This document shows, one piece after another, positions 23,011 through 35,166 of a stretch of 35,506 bases of DNA. The notes beneath the pieces were generated by a model, which saw nothing but the letters and a program-made list of their open reading frames with translations, was not told where the DNA came from and did not search any database. The stretch's first letter is position 1, and every line of letters starts with the position of its first letter. The stretch covers positions 1 through 35,506 of the forward strand of contig CACNRD010000010.1 in the NCBI GenBank assembly GCA_902622795.1. The letters run 5' to 3'. Position numbers and translations under genes: made by a program. The stretch is from an uncultured Pelagibacteraceae bacterium. Lineage in GTDB: Bacteria > Pseudomonadota > Alphaproteobacteria > Pelagibacterales > Pelagibacteraceae.

Positions 23011-23050
23011 TTGACATATTAAAGATACAAAGTTATTTTTCTAATATAAT
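23011..23050 (+). promoter_or_regulatory. Candidate ilvE promoter elements
   Basis: A perfect TTGACA lies at 23011-23016, with TATTTT (4/6) 17 bases downstream at 23034-23039, giving a leader of about 20 nt. A perfect TATAAT lies at 23045-23050 but is 28 bases from TTGACA and has no good -35 of its own. The seven-base sequence AAGTTAT occurs twice (23003-23009 and 23030-23036), 27 bp apart. Which elements act together cannot be settled by eye. Confidence 0.4.
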
Positions 23051-23065
23051 TAAATATTTTCAATC

Positions 23066-23947
23066 ATGATACCTTACGACAAAAGATCTGGAAAAATATG
23101 GTACAACGATGAGCTTGTAGACTGGGGTGATGTTAAACTTCACGTTTTAAGCCATGGTTTACATTACGCCAGTTGTGTTTTTGAAGGAGAGAGAGTTTAT
23201 GATGGATCAATCTTTAAATTAGAGGAACATACTTCAAGATTTTTTCATTCAGCTAAAAGAATGGGTTTCGAGATCCCATATTCAGAGAAACAAATTAATA
23301 TTGCTTCAAATAAAATTATTGCAACACAAAATGTTGAAAATGGATATGTTAGACCAGTAGCATGGAGAGGTAGCGAGATGATGGCTATTTCTGCACAACA
23401 AACAAAAATTCATGTTGCAATTGCTACATGGGAGTGGGGCTCATATTTCGATCCAAAATTAAAAGTTGAAGGTATAAGATTAAATATTTCAAACTGGAGA
23501 AGACCTGCACCAAATACAATTCCTTGGGACACCAAAGCATCTGGTCTTTATATGATTTGTACACTGTCAAAACATGAAGCAGAAAAACAAGGTTATACAG
23601 ATTCATTAATGTTAGATCATGAAGGAAATATAGCTGAAGCAACTGGTGCCAATGTTTTTTTCAAAGATAAAAATGGAGAACTTCATACTCCAATTCCAGA
23701 TTCTTTTTTAGATGGAATTACAAGAAGAACAGTAATTGGAATCGCAAAATCAAAAAATATTAAAGTTAACGAGAGAAAAATAAAACCAGAAGAGTTATCA
23801 AGTTTTGTTGGATGTTTTTTAACAGGTACTGCTGCAGAAGTAACCCCAGTTTCATGCATTGCAGAAAATCAGTTTAAAGTATGTGATACCATAATCGATT
23901 TAAATGAGAGTTATCAAACTTTAGTAAGAAAGAAAAAAGCAGCTTAA
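23066..23947 (+). CDS. ilvE: Branched-chain amino acid aminotransferase IlvE
   Basis: 293 residues of the fold type IV PLP aminotransferase family. IlvE performs the final transamination of valine, leucine and isoleucine synthesis. Visible are HVLSHGLHYASCVFEGERVYDG at the N terminus, the PLP-lysine region WDTKASGLYM, EATGANVFF, and TPIPDSFLDGITRRTVI, ending with the phosphate-binding FLTGTAAEVTPV. A D-amino-acid transaminase or ADC lyase is less likely given the FEGERVYDG and WRGSE segments. It is divergent from the MarR gene, and its stop shares TTAA with the convergent pgsA. Confidence 0.93.
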   Translation: MIPYDKRSGKIWYNDELVDWGDVKLHVLSHGLHYASCVFEGERVYDGSIFKLEEHTSRFFHSAKRMGFEIPYSEKQINIASNKIIATQNVENGYVRPVAWRGSEMMAISAQQTKIHVAIATWEWGSYFDPKLKVEGIRLNISNWRRPAPNTIPWDTKASGLYMICTLSKHEAEKQGYTDSLMLDHEGNIAEATGANVFFKDKNGELHTPIPDSFLDGITRRTVIGIAKSKNIKVNERKIKPEELSSFVGCFLTGTAAEVTPVSCIAENQFKVCDTIIDLNESYQTLVRKKKAA

Positions 23948-24528
23948 TCTTTATTGTCTTCAGACATAGCGTGGTCAATTCCTTTACGCATATAATCATA
24001 TCCAGTAAAAAGTGTTAAAGCTGCAGAAAGCCATAAAAGAATAATGCCAATAGTTTGGGCATTATAATCTTGGAAGTTAATAATCTTATTTCCAGTGTCT
24101 CCTGATAAAAGGAGAGCGATTGAAACCATCTGTAAAACTGTTTTTAATTTAGCAAGGCTAGAGACTGGAAGTTTAATTTTTCCTTTTGCTAAAAATTCTC
24201 TCAGCCCTGAAATCAATATTTCTCTTGTAAGAATAATAATAGCAGCAATTACTTCATAATTTCTGATAGTACCATCCATCACTAAAAGAATTAAAGCTGT
24301 AGCAACGATGATTTTATCAGCTATTGGATCTAACAATTCTCCCAGTTTTGACTCTTCACCCATCATTCTTGCTAACATTCCGTCAAGAAAATCAGTAAAT
24401 GACGCCACAACAAATAATATTAAAGCAGTTAAATCGCCATAAAATCCAGGTAAGTAAAACGCCAAAACAAAAAAAGGAACAATAATTATTCGTCCAATTG
24501 TTAATATATTTGGAATTTTTTTAAGCAT
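23944..24528 (-). CDS. pgsA: CDP-diacylglycerol-glycerol-3-phosphate 3-phosphatidyltransferase
   Basis: 194 residues with about five membrane helices. PgsA makes phosphatidylglycerol phosphate, the first step to phosphatidylglycerol and cardiolipin. The CDP-alcohol phosphatidyltransferase signature D-G-x2-A-R-x8-G-x3-D-x3-D is intact as DGMLARMMGEESKLGELLDPIAD. The NILTIGRI start and TREILISGLREFLA segment are typical of PgsA. It follows uvrC by 2 bp; uvrC-pgsA adjacency is also seen in other Proteobacteria. Its stop shares TTAA with ilvE. Confidence 0.95.
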   Translation of the reverse strand: MLKKIPNILTIGRIIIVPFFVLAFYLPGFYGDLTALILFVVASFTDFLDGMLARMMGEESKLGELLDPIADKIIVATALILLVMDGTIRNYEVIAAIIILTREILISGLREFLAKGKIKLPVSSLAKLKTVLQMVSIALLLSGDTGNKIINFQDYNAQTIGIILLWLSAALTLFTGYDYMRKGIDHAMSEDNKD

Positions 24529-24530
24529 AA

Positions 24531-26366
24531 TTATTCGTGAAAGAAATTATATATCTTTTTTGCCACTTTTTCTTCAACACCTTCAACAGATTTTATTTCA
24601 TCTAAACTAGCAGACTCAACTGATCTTGCTGATCCAAAATGGTTTAATAATGCCCTTTTTCTTATTGATCCAATCCCATCAATTTGATCAAGTAGAGATT
24701 TACTTATCCCTTTCTTTCTTTTGGCTCTATGCGCACTTATGGCAAACCGGTGGGATTCATCTCTTATTCTTTGAAGAAAAAACAAAGTTGGATCATTTCT
24801 TGAAAACTTAAACTCTTTACCATTATGAAAAAAGGTTTCGTTACCACTGTTTCTCAATTTACCTTTAGCAATTGCTACAATCGGAATATCGTGAAGACCA
24901 AGTTCATTTAAGCTTTCTCTTGCAACTGAATATTGCCCTTTACCACCATCGACCAAAACTAAATCAGGAAAGGTTAAATAGTTCTCCTTTTCTTGGACAG
25001 CTCTCTTAAATCTTCTGTTTAAAACCTCTCTCATCATACCATAATCGTCTTGTTCATTTTTTTTATGTTTAATATTAAATTTTCTATATCTTTTTTTGAT
25101 AAAACCTTCATCGCCGTAAGCAATTAGAGCTCCAACACTATTGGTTCCCTGTATGTGACTATTATCATAAACCTCAATCAAATTGATGTTTGTTTCTAAA
25201 TTGAATTTACTAGCAACATTATCAAATAACTCTCTATTATTTTGACTTTCATACAACTTCCTATTCAAACTGTCTTTTGCATTTTTAATTGCTTGATTGA
25301 TTACTTTTAATTTAGAACCTTTTTTAGCAACTGAAATAGTAATTTGTTTACCTTCTTTGCTTGAAAGGGTTTTTTCAATTAAAACTTTTTCTTTAATTTC
25401 CTCAGATAAAATTATTGATGAGGGTACACTTTTATTTTCATAAAATTGAGAAACAAATGAATTAATAATTTCTTCAAGCTTTTCATCAGGGTCATGTTTT
25501 GGAAAGAAAGCTTGATTGCCCCAATTTTGTTTCGATCTATAAAAAAACACTTGAATACAGGCTTTACCAGATTCTTTATAACCAGCAATAACATCTGCTT
25601 CGACTAAATTTGCTTCATTTATTCTTTGAGATGACTGAATTATATTTAATGCTTTTATTCTATCCCTCAAAATTACTGCTTTTTCAAAGTCAAGTTCTTC
25701 ACTTGCTTTTTCCATTTGATTAGAAAGATTTTTTTGAATTCTTCTTGATTTTCCAGAGACGAATTCAATCGCATCGTCAACAGTTTGTTGATAGTCATCT
25801 TTAGTGACATAACCAACACACGGACCTGAGCAACGTTTGATCTGATACAATATGCAAGGCCTTTCTCTATTTTTAAATACAGTGTCATCGCAAACTCTTA
25901 AATGAAAAATTTTCTGAATCATTTTTATGGTCCAATTGGCAGATCCAGCTGACGCAAATGGACCAAAATAAAAGCCTTCTTTAGTTTTTTTACCTCTGTG
26001 CCTTTTTATCTGAGGCCATTGATCTTTGTTGCCAATAAAAATGAAAGGAAACGATTTATCGTCTCTAAGAAGAATATTAAATTTCGGTTTAAATTTTTTA
26101 ATTAAATTAGCTTCAAGCAGTAATGCTTCGCTTTCGTTAGAAGTGGTTGTTATCTCTAATTTTCTTGTATGGGATAACATTCTTTCAGTTCTGATTATGT
26201 GATTTTTTTCAGATACATAACTTTTTAGTCTATTGGGTAAATTTTTTGCTTTTCCCACATAAAGAATTTCATCTTTAGAGTTCAGCATCCTATAGACACC
26301 AGGAAGCTTAGGAACTAAAGGGAGTTCTTTTTTAATTACTTCTTTACCTAGTTCAGAGCTTATCAT
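24531..26366 (-). CDS. uvrC: Excinuclease ABC subunit C
   Basis: 611 residues from the ATG at 26366 (an in-frame TTG at 26396 would extend it further into folB). UvrC makes both incisions in nucleotide-excision repair. The N-terminal GIY-YIG nuclease reads PGVYRML through [17 protein letters not shown]; a UvrB-binding UVR segment ([17 protein letters not shown]) is in the middle; the RNase H-like nuclease has [15 protein letters not shown] and LVDGGKGQ; and a C-terminal helix-hairpin-helix pair includes [18 protein letters not shown]. The start overlaps folB by 14 bp. It shares a minus-strand run with uvrB, separated from it by the SDR and folB. Confidence 0.97.
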   Translation of the reverse strand: MISSELGKEVIKKELPLVPKLPGVYRMLNSKDEILYVGKAKNLPNRLKSYVSEKNHIIRTERMLSHTRKLEITTTSNESEALLLEANLIKKFKPKFNILLRDDKSFPFIFIGNKDQWPQIKRHRGKKTKEGFYFGPFASAGSANWTIKMIQKIFHLRVCDDTVFKNRERPCILYQIKRCSGPCVGYVTKDDYQQTVDDAIEFVSGKSRRIQKNLSNQMEKASEELDFEKAVILRDRIKALNIIQSSQRINEANLVEADVIAGYKESGKACIQVFFYRSKQNWGNQAFFPKHDPDEKLEEIINSFVSQFYENKSVPSSIILSEEIKEKVLIEKTLSSKEGKQITISVAKKGSKLKVINQAIKNAKDSLNRKLYESQNNRELFDNVASKFNLETNINLIEVYDNSHIQGTNSVGALIAYGDEGFIKKRYRKFNIKHKKNEQDDYGMMREVLNRRFKRAVQEKENYLTFPDLVLVDGGKGQYSVARESLNELGLHDIPIVAIAKGKLRNSGNETFFHNGKEFKFSRNDPTLFFLQRIRDESHRFAISAHRAKRKKGISKSLLDQIDGIGSIRKRALLNHFGSARSVESASLDEIKSVEGVEEKVAKKIYNFFHE

Positions 26367-26778
26367 GACTTCTTTTTTTGGTAACTTGAATACCAACAGA
26401 TGTGCAGTCTTTTAAAATTTCTAGTTTTTCGATTTGAAGCATAATTTTTCCAATCCTTTTGTCTTTGAATAGAACATCAAAGACATCCTCAGCTAGTGTT
26501 TCTAGAAAATTATAATGTTTATTTTTTGTAAGTTTTTTAATGAGTCTAACTATTCTTCCATAATTAACTATTGATTTAATATCTTCATCACTTGTTGGTT
26601 TTTTATCCTCATAATCAACTTCGAGATTAAATTTAACTTTTTGTGAATTTTCTTTTTCAAAGTCGTAATAACCAAGTTTTAAATTTAAAATTAATTCTTT
26701 AATTAAAATTTTCTTCTCATAATTAAATAAAGTTTTATTTTTATCTATTTTAATGATGTTAAGATTATTTTTTTTCAT
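26353..26778 (-). CDS. folB: Dihydroneopterin aldolase
   Basis: 141 residues. FolB converts dihydroneopterin to hydroxymethyl-dihydropterin in folate biosynthesis. Recognisable parts are the DUF-like [20 protein letters not shown] start, [13 protein letters not shown], the active-site region [15 protein letters not shown] with its Glu, and [18 protein letters not shown]. There is a ~25-residue N-terminal extension beyond the usual FolB start; an internal start is not obvious because no Met precedes the core. The start overlaps the upstream SDR stop by 4 bp and its end overlaps uvrC, so the genes are coupled. The SDR next to it looks like a pteridine reductase, which fits a folate role. Confidence 0.85.
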   Translation of the reverse strand: MKKNNLNIIKIDKNKTLFNYEKKILIKELILNLKLGYYDFEKENSQKVKFNLEVDYEDKKPTSDEDIKSIVNYGRIVRLIKKLTKNKHYNFLETLAEDVFDVLFKDKRIGKIMLQIEKLEILKDCTSVGIQVTKKRSHDKL

Positions 26779-27508
26779 TCTTTGCCCATTATATCAGGTG
26801 TTTGCCAGTTTAGATTTTGTCCACTATCAATTGCTAAAACTTGACCTGTAATAGATATATTTTTGATAAAAAAGTCAACTGCATTACAGATTTGTTCTAC
26901 ATTAACTTGTCTTTTTAAAGGGGTTGCTAAATATTGTTTTCTAAAATGTTTTTCAGATTGCCTTTGGTTTTTGATTGTTGGTCCTGGAGCAATTCCGTTA
27001 ACTCTTATATTAGGTGCCAAACTCATAGCACTTGTTTTTGTAAGAGTATAAAGACCAGTTTTACTTATAGTATATGAAAAAAAGTATGGAGTTAGTTTAA
27101 AAACTCTCTGATCAATTATGTTAATTATATTATTATTCTTTCCCTTAACATTTTTAGCAAATTCTTTTGATAATAAAGCGGGGGTTCTTAAATTAGTTTT
27201 CAAATGTTTATCCCAGCTTTCTGTTGTAAAACTTTCAAGCTTATCATTTTCAAACAATGAAGCATTGTTTATCAAACAATCAAAATATTTTAATTTTGAT
27301 TTTGCATATTTAACAATTTTACTTACATCATTTTCTTTATTCAAATCACCTTTGACAAGGTAAACTTTAGTACCATTTAACTCTAACTCTTTTTTGAGTT
27401 TTTTGGCTTTTAATTTTGATTTATTAAAGTGAATTAGTATTTCTTTATTAGTGCCAGATAATTGTTTTGCAATTGCAGCACCAATTCTGGTAGCTCCACC
27501 CGTAATGA

Positions 27509-27527
<19 letters not shown>
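26775..27527 (-). CDS. Short-chain dehydrogenase, FolM/pteridine-reductase-like
   Basis: 250 residues. A classical SDR: NADP-binding [12 protein letters not shown] (TG-x3-RIG is typical of pteridine reductase PTR1 and FolM), DCLINNAS, and the catalytic Tyr-Lys in [12 protein letters not shown], followed by VNGIAPGPT. FolM reduces dihydromonapterin or dihydrofolate. The TG-x3-RIG motif together with direct coupling to folB (4-bp overlap) supports a pterin-reducing role, possibly replacing FolA-type dihydrofolate reductase; this is inference. Its start overlaps the 3' end of uvrB by 19 bp. Another SDR function cannot be excluded from sequence alone. Confidence 0.75.
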
Positions 27528-30918
<3,391 letters not shown>

Positions 30919-30919
<1 letters not shown>

Positions 30920-31581
30920 TGAAAACAGCCCTTGTTTTTGGTTCATCGGGGTTAATTGGTGGACATCTTCTTGATCAATTAATAAAAAATGACAATTACA
31001 ACAAAATAAAGTTATTTGTACGTTCAGAAATAATTATTAATGAACCTAAAATTGAAATTATTAAAACTTCTTTTAATGATTTAGATAATCATAAAGAAGA
31101 TATTAGAGGAGATGATTGTTTTTTTTGTATTGGCACAACAAAGCAAAATTCACCTGACAAAAATGAATACCAAAAAGTAGAGCTTGAAATACCAAAAAAA
31201 ATAGCGGAAATTGCAAAAGCGAATTTGGTTAATTCATTTATTTTTATCTCTTCAATATATGCCAATCCAAAAAGTTCAGGAGATTACGTAAAATTCAAAG
31301 GTTTAGTTGAAGAAGAATTAAAAAAATTAAAATTTTCTAATTTAGGAATATTAAGACCTTCTTTTTTAATGGGAGATAGAAAAGAGAATAGATTAGGTGA
31401 AAAAATAGGCGTTCTGACTTTTAGATTATTGTCACCTCTATTACTTGGACCACTTAAAAAAATGAGACCAATCAATTCAGAAAAAGTTGCAAAAGCTATG
31501 ATAAAAATTGCAAACGAAAATTTAGAAAAAACCGTTTTTGAATCTGATGAAATAGTTGAATTAACTTCAGGCTATATTTAG
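30919..31581 (+). CDS. NAD(P)-binding atypical SDR, TIP30/HTATIP2-like
   Basis: 220 residues. The N-terminal Rossmann motif FGSSGLIGGHLL, the CIGTTK segment and the later FIFISSIYANPKSSGDYVKFKGLVEEELKKL match the TIP30/YbjT-type atypical SDRs, in which the usual catalytic YxxxK is shifted (Y-V-K-F-K here). The substrate is unknown. It is translationally coupled to the aminotransferase by a one-base overlap, suggesting a shared metabolic context, but no specific reaction can be named. It converges with and overlaps the dihydroflavonol-reductase-like gene by 15 bp. Confidence 0.75.
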
Positions 31582-32589
31582 TCTAATTACTGATTTTGCT
31601 GCATCAACAACTGCAATTTCAGATGCTATAAATTTCATTTGAAGAATGTCCTCTGCGTATGTTTGGTCTGTTTGCATTTTGAGACCTAGATCAGGGACCA
31701 TATTTTTTGCACTTGTATCCACATAACTTAGAAGTTTAACCATGAAATTCGGCAATTCTCTTTTAGGAAGTTTTTTTGCATGACTTGGAATATTTTTGGC
31801 CATTATTTGTGATAATTCAAGAATACTTCTTACTTCAGATCCAACAATCAATCTTCTGCCACCAGCTCTATTATTAGTCAAAGATAGAACATGTGCTTTA
31901 GCAATATCTTTTACGTGAGAAATCATTACTGAAAATTTTGGCGCAGCTGGAAATTTTCCCTGAAGCAATTGTTTTACATACTCCATTGAAGTACAAGTTT
32001 TTTCATTTAAAAAATCTCCTAATACAAAGCCGGGATTGATACACGTAAGACTATTTTTAAGACCCTTACTTTCCATAAGATCCCACGCAGCTTTTTCAGC
32101 TCTAGTTTTTGATACAAAATAATCTGTAGTTTTATCCCAATCTAAATCAGTCCAATCATTTTCACCAAATGTATAAGGATTTGATCTATTTGGTTTTCTG
32201 AACATACATACTATGGAGGAAGTTTTAACAAAATGTTCCACTCCTGCATTAATTCCTGCATTCAAAACTCTTAAAGTTCCATCTTTTGCAGCTGGGGTAA
32301 GCGATTCCCTGTCATTCGAAACTTTTAGAGGAAAAGGAGAGGCTACATGAATGATATATTTACAGCCGTTTGCAGCTTCATTCCAGCCTTGATCTTTTAA
32401 TAAATCTAACTCTACAAATGACAACTTCTCCGTTGAAACATTGTTTTCTTCTAATGTTTTTTTTGTTTGTTCAATTGAATTTGAATTCCTAACAGTGCCT
32501 AAAACTTCATATCCTGAATTTAATAATTCAATAGCAACATGTTTTGCAACAAACCCGCTTATACCAGTGAGTAATACTTTTCCAGGCAT
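31567..32589 (-). CDS. NAD-dependent epimerase/dehydratase, dihydroflavonol-4-reductase-like
   Basis: 340 residues of the extended SDR family. The NAD(P) motif is LLTGISGFVAKHVA (T-G-x2-G-F-x2-x-H), followed by HVASPFPL, the central KTSSIVCMF strand and the catalytic Y-F-V-S-K within DKTTDYFVSKTRAEKAAWD. The LTCINPGFVLGDFL segment is typical of DFR/CCR-like reductases, which reduce a ketone or aldehyde next to an aromatic or aliphatic chain. The natural substrate in this organism is unknown. The start is on the base that ends the trxB frame (one-base overlap), so it is probably co-expressed with thioredoxin reductase. Confidence 0.8.
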   Translation of the reverse strand: MPGKVLLTGISGFVAKHVAIELLNSGYEVLGTVRNSNSIEQTKKTLEENNVSTEKLSFVELDLLKDQGWNEAANGCKYIIHVASPFPLKVSNDRESLTPAAKDGTLRVLNAGINAGVEHFVKTSSIVCMFRKPNRSNPYTFGENDWTDLDWDKTTDYFVSKTRAEKAAWDLMESKGLKNSLTCINPGFVLGDFLNEKTCTSMEYVKQLLQGKFPAAPKFSVMISHVKDIAKAHVLSLTNNRAGGRRLIVGSEVRSILELSQIMAKNIPSHAKKLPKRELPNFMVKLLSYVDTSAKNMVPDLGLKMQTDQTYAEDILQMKFIASEIAVVDAAKSVIRLNIA

Positions 32590-33536
32590 TAATTGTGTGA
32601 AAGATGTTTTTCAGCTTCTAAAGCTGCCATACATCCCATTCCTGCAGCAGTCACAGCTTGCCTAAATGTCTTGTCCTTTACATCTCCAGCAGCATAAACA
32701 CCAGGTACATTGGTTTCGGTTGAGTCTGGTTTAGTTATTAAATAACCCTCGTTATCCATATCTAATTGTTTTTTAAATAAAGACGTTGCAGGGTCATGAC
32801 CAATTGCAATAAACACTCCATCAAGTTTTATTTCCTCAACGTTGTTTGTTTTAACATTTTTAATTTTAATTCCTTTGACATTTTTAGGTTCATTGTCTCC
32901 GATTACGTCTTCAACAACTGAGTCCCAAATAATTTCTATTTTTTTATTTTCCATCAACTTTTTTTGAAGCATTTTTTCAGCTCTTAAGCTATCACGCCTA
33001 TGGATCAATTTAACTTTTGATGCAAATTTTGTAAGGAACATTGCCTCTTCCACTGCTGCATTACCGCCACCAACAACTGCAACTTCTTTATCTTTAAAAA
33101 AGAAACCATCGCATGTTGCACATGCAGAGACACCATACCCTCTGAACTCCTGTTCTGATTTAATATTTAACCATCTTGCTTGAGCACCTGTTGAAATAAT
33201 TATGCTATCTGCTGTATACTTTTGGCCACTATCACCAATTGCTTCAAAAGGTTGTGATTTCAAATTCACAGATGCAATATGATCTTCAATCATTTCTGTT
33301 CCAACTGCTTTAGCTTGATCTTTCATTTGATCCATTAACCAAGGACCTTGGATTACATCCGCAAATCCTGGATAATTCTCAACATCAGTTGTAGTTGTTA
33401 ATTGTCCACCAGGCTCTGCTCCATAAACTAGAATAGGACTTAACATTGCACGAGCAGCATAAACTGCTGCAGTGTATCCAGCGGGACCGGATCCAATTAT
33501 TAACACTTTTGTGTGTTTAGTTGGATTTTGACTCAT
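32589..33536 (-). CDS. trxB: Thioredoxin reductase
   Basis: 315 residues. TrxB transfers electrons from NADPH through FAD to thioredoxin. The FAD motif GSGPAGYTAAVYAARA is at residues 16-31, the redox-active CATC at 139-142 in SACATCDGFFF, the NADPH motif VVGGGNAAVEEAMFL follows, and the C-terminal YAAGDVKDKTFRQAVTAAGMG completes FAD binding. Length is standard. It is first in a two-gene unit with the DFR-like gene and is divergent from the ELM1-like gene, with 21 bp between their starts. Confidence 0.97.
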   Translation of the reverse strand: MSQNPTKHTKVLIIGSGPAGYTAAVYAARAMLSPILVYGAEPGGQLTTTTDVENYPGFADVIQGPWLMDQMKDQAKAVGTEMIEDHIASVNLKSQPFEAIGDSGQKYTADSIIISTGAQARWLNIKSEQEFRGYGVSACATCDGFFFKDKEVAVVGGGNAAVEEAMFLTKFASKVKLIHRRDSLRAEKMLQKKLMENKKIEIIWDSVVEDVIGDNEPKNVKGIKIKNVKTNNVEEIKLDGVFIAIGHDPATSLFKKQLDMDNEGYLITKPDSTETNVPGVYAAGDVKDKTFRQAVTAAGMGCMAALEAEKHLSHN

Positions 33537-33557
33537 ATGAAAGCTATATAGTGATAA

Positions 33558-34502
33558 ATGTCTAAATTAAAAGGTTTATTATTAACACAAGGTATGCACG
33601 GAATGATTAGTCAAGTAGAAGGTTTGGCTAAAGCCCTTGATATTGATTTCATGCACTGCAAGGTTGAAACAAGTAATATTTGGAAAATTATCCCACCAAG
33701 ATTCTCTCCAATTTCACAAATAGTTTATAAAAAAATAGATCAAACAGATTTTGATTTAATAATTTCTTGTGGAAGAAAAAGTGTTATTCCTTCAATTCAC
33801 TTAAAAAGTATTTCTAATAAAAAAATTTTCAATATTCATATTCAAGATCCAAAAGTTGACTTTAAGCATTTTGATTTTATTGTTGCGCCAGAACATGATG
33901 CAATAGAAGGAGATAATGTTATAAGTACAAAAGGAGCAATTCATTACTTAACAGAGGAAGAGATTTCAGAAAATAAAGAATATTTAAACTCTTTTATTAA
34001 AAAAGATAACAGAAAAGTATGGGCCTTAATTTTGGGAGGACCGACAAAATATTATGATTATTCAACAAAAAATATGAAACATATCTTTTCAATGTTTTAT
34101 AAATTATTAAAAAAACATGATTTCCAACTTGTAGTTATTCCATCAATGAGAACACCACTTAATACAATTCATTATGCTAAGGAATTTTTTGGAGAAAATC
34201 ATACAATAATAACGGATGTAGATAAAAAAGCATACTTATCTGCCCTTGCAATGTCAGAAAATATAATAGTTACATGTGATTCAAGTTCAATGATTTCAGA
34301 GGCTGCATTAACTGGAAAACCTATTTATGTTGCAAATATTCTTCCAAAAAAAAATGACAAAAGATTTCAAAGATTTCGAAACTTATTTAGAGAATTGAAT
34401 ATTACAAGAAACCTAGGCGAGGAAGTTGAAAATTGGAACTATGAAAAACTAGATGAAACGAATAGAGTTGCAAAACTTATAAAACAGAAAATACAATTTT
34501 AA
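33558..34502 (+). CDS. ELM1-family protein (glycosyltransferase-like fold)
   Basis: 314 residues. It resembles bacterial proteins annotated as mitochondrial fission protein ELM1-like, named after plant ELM1. Segments that support this are LTQGMHGMISQVEGLAKAL at the N terminus, SCGRKSVIPS, FNIHIQDPKVDFKHFDFIVAPEHD, LILGGPTKYYDYS and VTCDSSSMISEAALTGKPIYV; the last two match the donor-binding pattern of GT-B type glycosyltransferases. Its activity in bacteria is not established to my knowledge. It is coupled to a 2OG/Fe(II) oxygenase gene by a one-base TAATG overlap. A TATATA at 33545-33550 might be a -10 box placing transcription start at about the ATG. No signal peptide or membrane helix is seen. 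Confidence 0.8.
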   Translation: MSKLKGLLLTQGMHGMISQVEGLAKALDIDFMHCKVETSNIWKIIPPRFSPISQIVYKKIDQTDFDLIISCGRKSVIPSIHLKSISNKKIFNIHIQDPKVDFKHFDFIVAPEHDAIEGDNVISTKGAIHYLTEEEISENKEYLNSFIKKDNRKVWALILGGPTKYYDYSTKNMKHIFSMFYKLLKKHDFQLVVIPSMRTPLNTIHYAKEFFGENHTIITDVDKKAYLSALAMSENIIVTCDSSSMISEAALTGKPIYVANILPKKNDKRFQRFRNLFRELNITRNLGEEVENWNYEKLDETNRVAKLIKQKIQF

Positions 34503-35164
34503 TGTCATTTTTAAATTCAATAAAAAATAATTCAACGAAACATAAAATACCCTTTGATCATTGGGAGTACAGTGATGCGCTAAGTGAAGGTTCAATTGAA
34601 GAAATAATCAAAGCAGATATTCCAGATTTAAGTGAACTTAATCTTTCATATGATGGAACAAGGGCAATTGATGGTGGTGGTGCAGAATTTAGAGAGGGGA
34701 TTGCCTCAGGTGGTAAAGCAATAAAATTTAGATGTTTTGTATCTAAAGAGAATGCCTCACAGTTTCCACATCTAGTTAAATTTATTAATGAATTGCAATC
34801 TAAAGAGACACATAAAACAATTTCTGAAATGATTGGGAGGGACTTATCAAATTCATATGTAAGAGTTGAAGTTATTTGTGACAGAGAAGGATTTTGGTTA
34901 AAACCTCATTGTGATATTAAAGAAAAGTTAATGTCTGGATTGATATTCGTCAATAATACCAATGAGTCTGAGGATTTAGGTACAGATTTTTATAACGAAA
35001 AGTTAGAGAAAATTAAAACTTTACCTTACAGAAATAATTATGGGTATCTTTTTACGAGTGGGCCTAACACCTGGCATGGAATGGAAAAAAAGAAAATTCT
35101 AAAAGAGAGAAGATGTTTGCAAGTCAATTATGTGACTTTTGAAACGGATTGGAAAGTTAAATAA
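34502..35164 (+). CDS. 2-oxoglutarate/Fe(II)-dependent oxygenase-like protein
   Basis: 220 residues. The double-stranded beta-helix dioxygenase residues are readable: the metal triad His136 and Asp138 in LKPHCDIKEK and His192 in NTWHGM, then the 2OG-binding Arg at 203 or 204 in ERRCLQVNY. These enzymes hydroxylate or demethylate a substrate using O2 and 2-oxoglutarate. Nothing indicates the target; the upstream coupled ELM1-like protein suggests a common pathway, perhaps sugar, lipid or protein modification, but that is inference. The SNSYVRVEVICDREGFW segment resembles the prolyl-hydroxylase-like group. No signal peptide is seen. Its stop is 2 bp from the convergent Anbu gene end. Confidence 0.8.
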   Translation: MSFLNSIKNNSTKHKIPFDHWEYSDALSEGSIEEIIKADIPDLSELNLSYDGTRAIDGGGAEFREGIASGGKAIKFRCFVSKENASQFPHLVKFINELQSKETHKTISEMIGRDLSNSYVRVEVICDREGFWLKPHCDIKEKLMSGLIFVNNTNESEDLGTDFYNEKLEKIKTLPYRNNYGYLFTSGPNTWHGMEKKKILKERRCLQVNYVTFETDWKVK

Positions 35165-35166
35165 TT

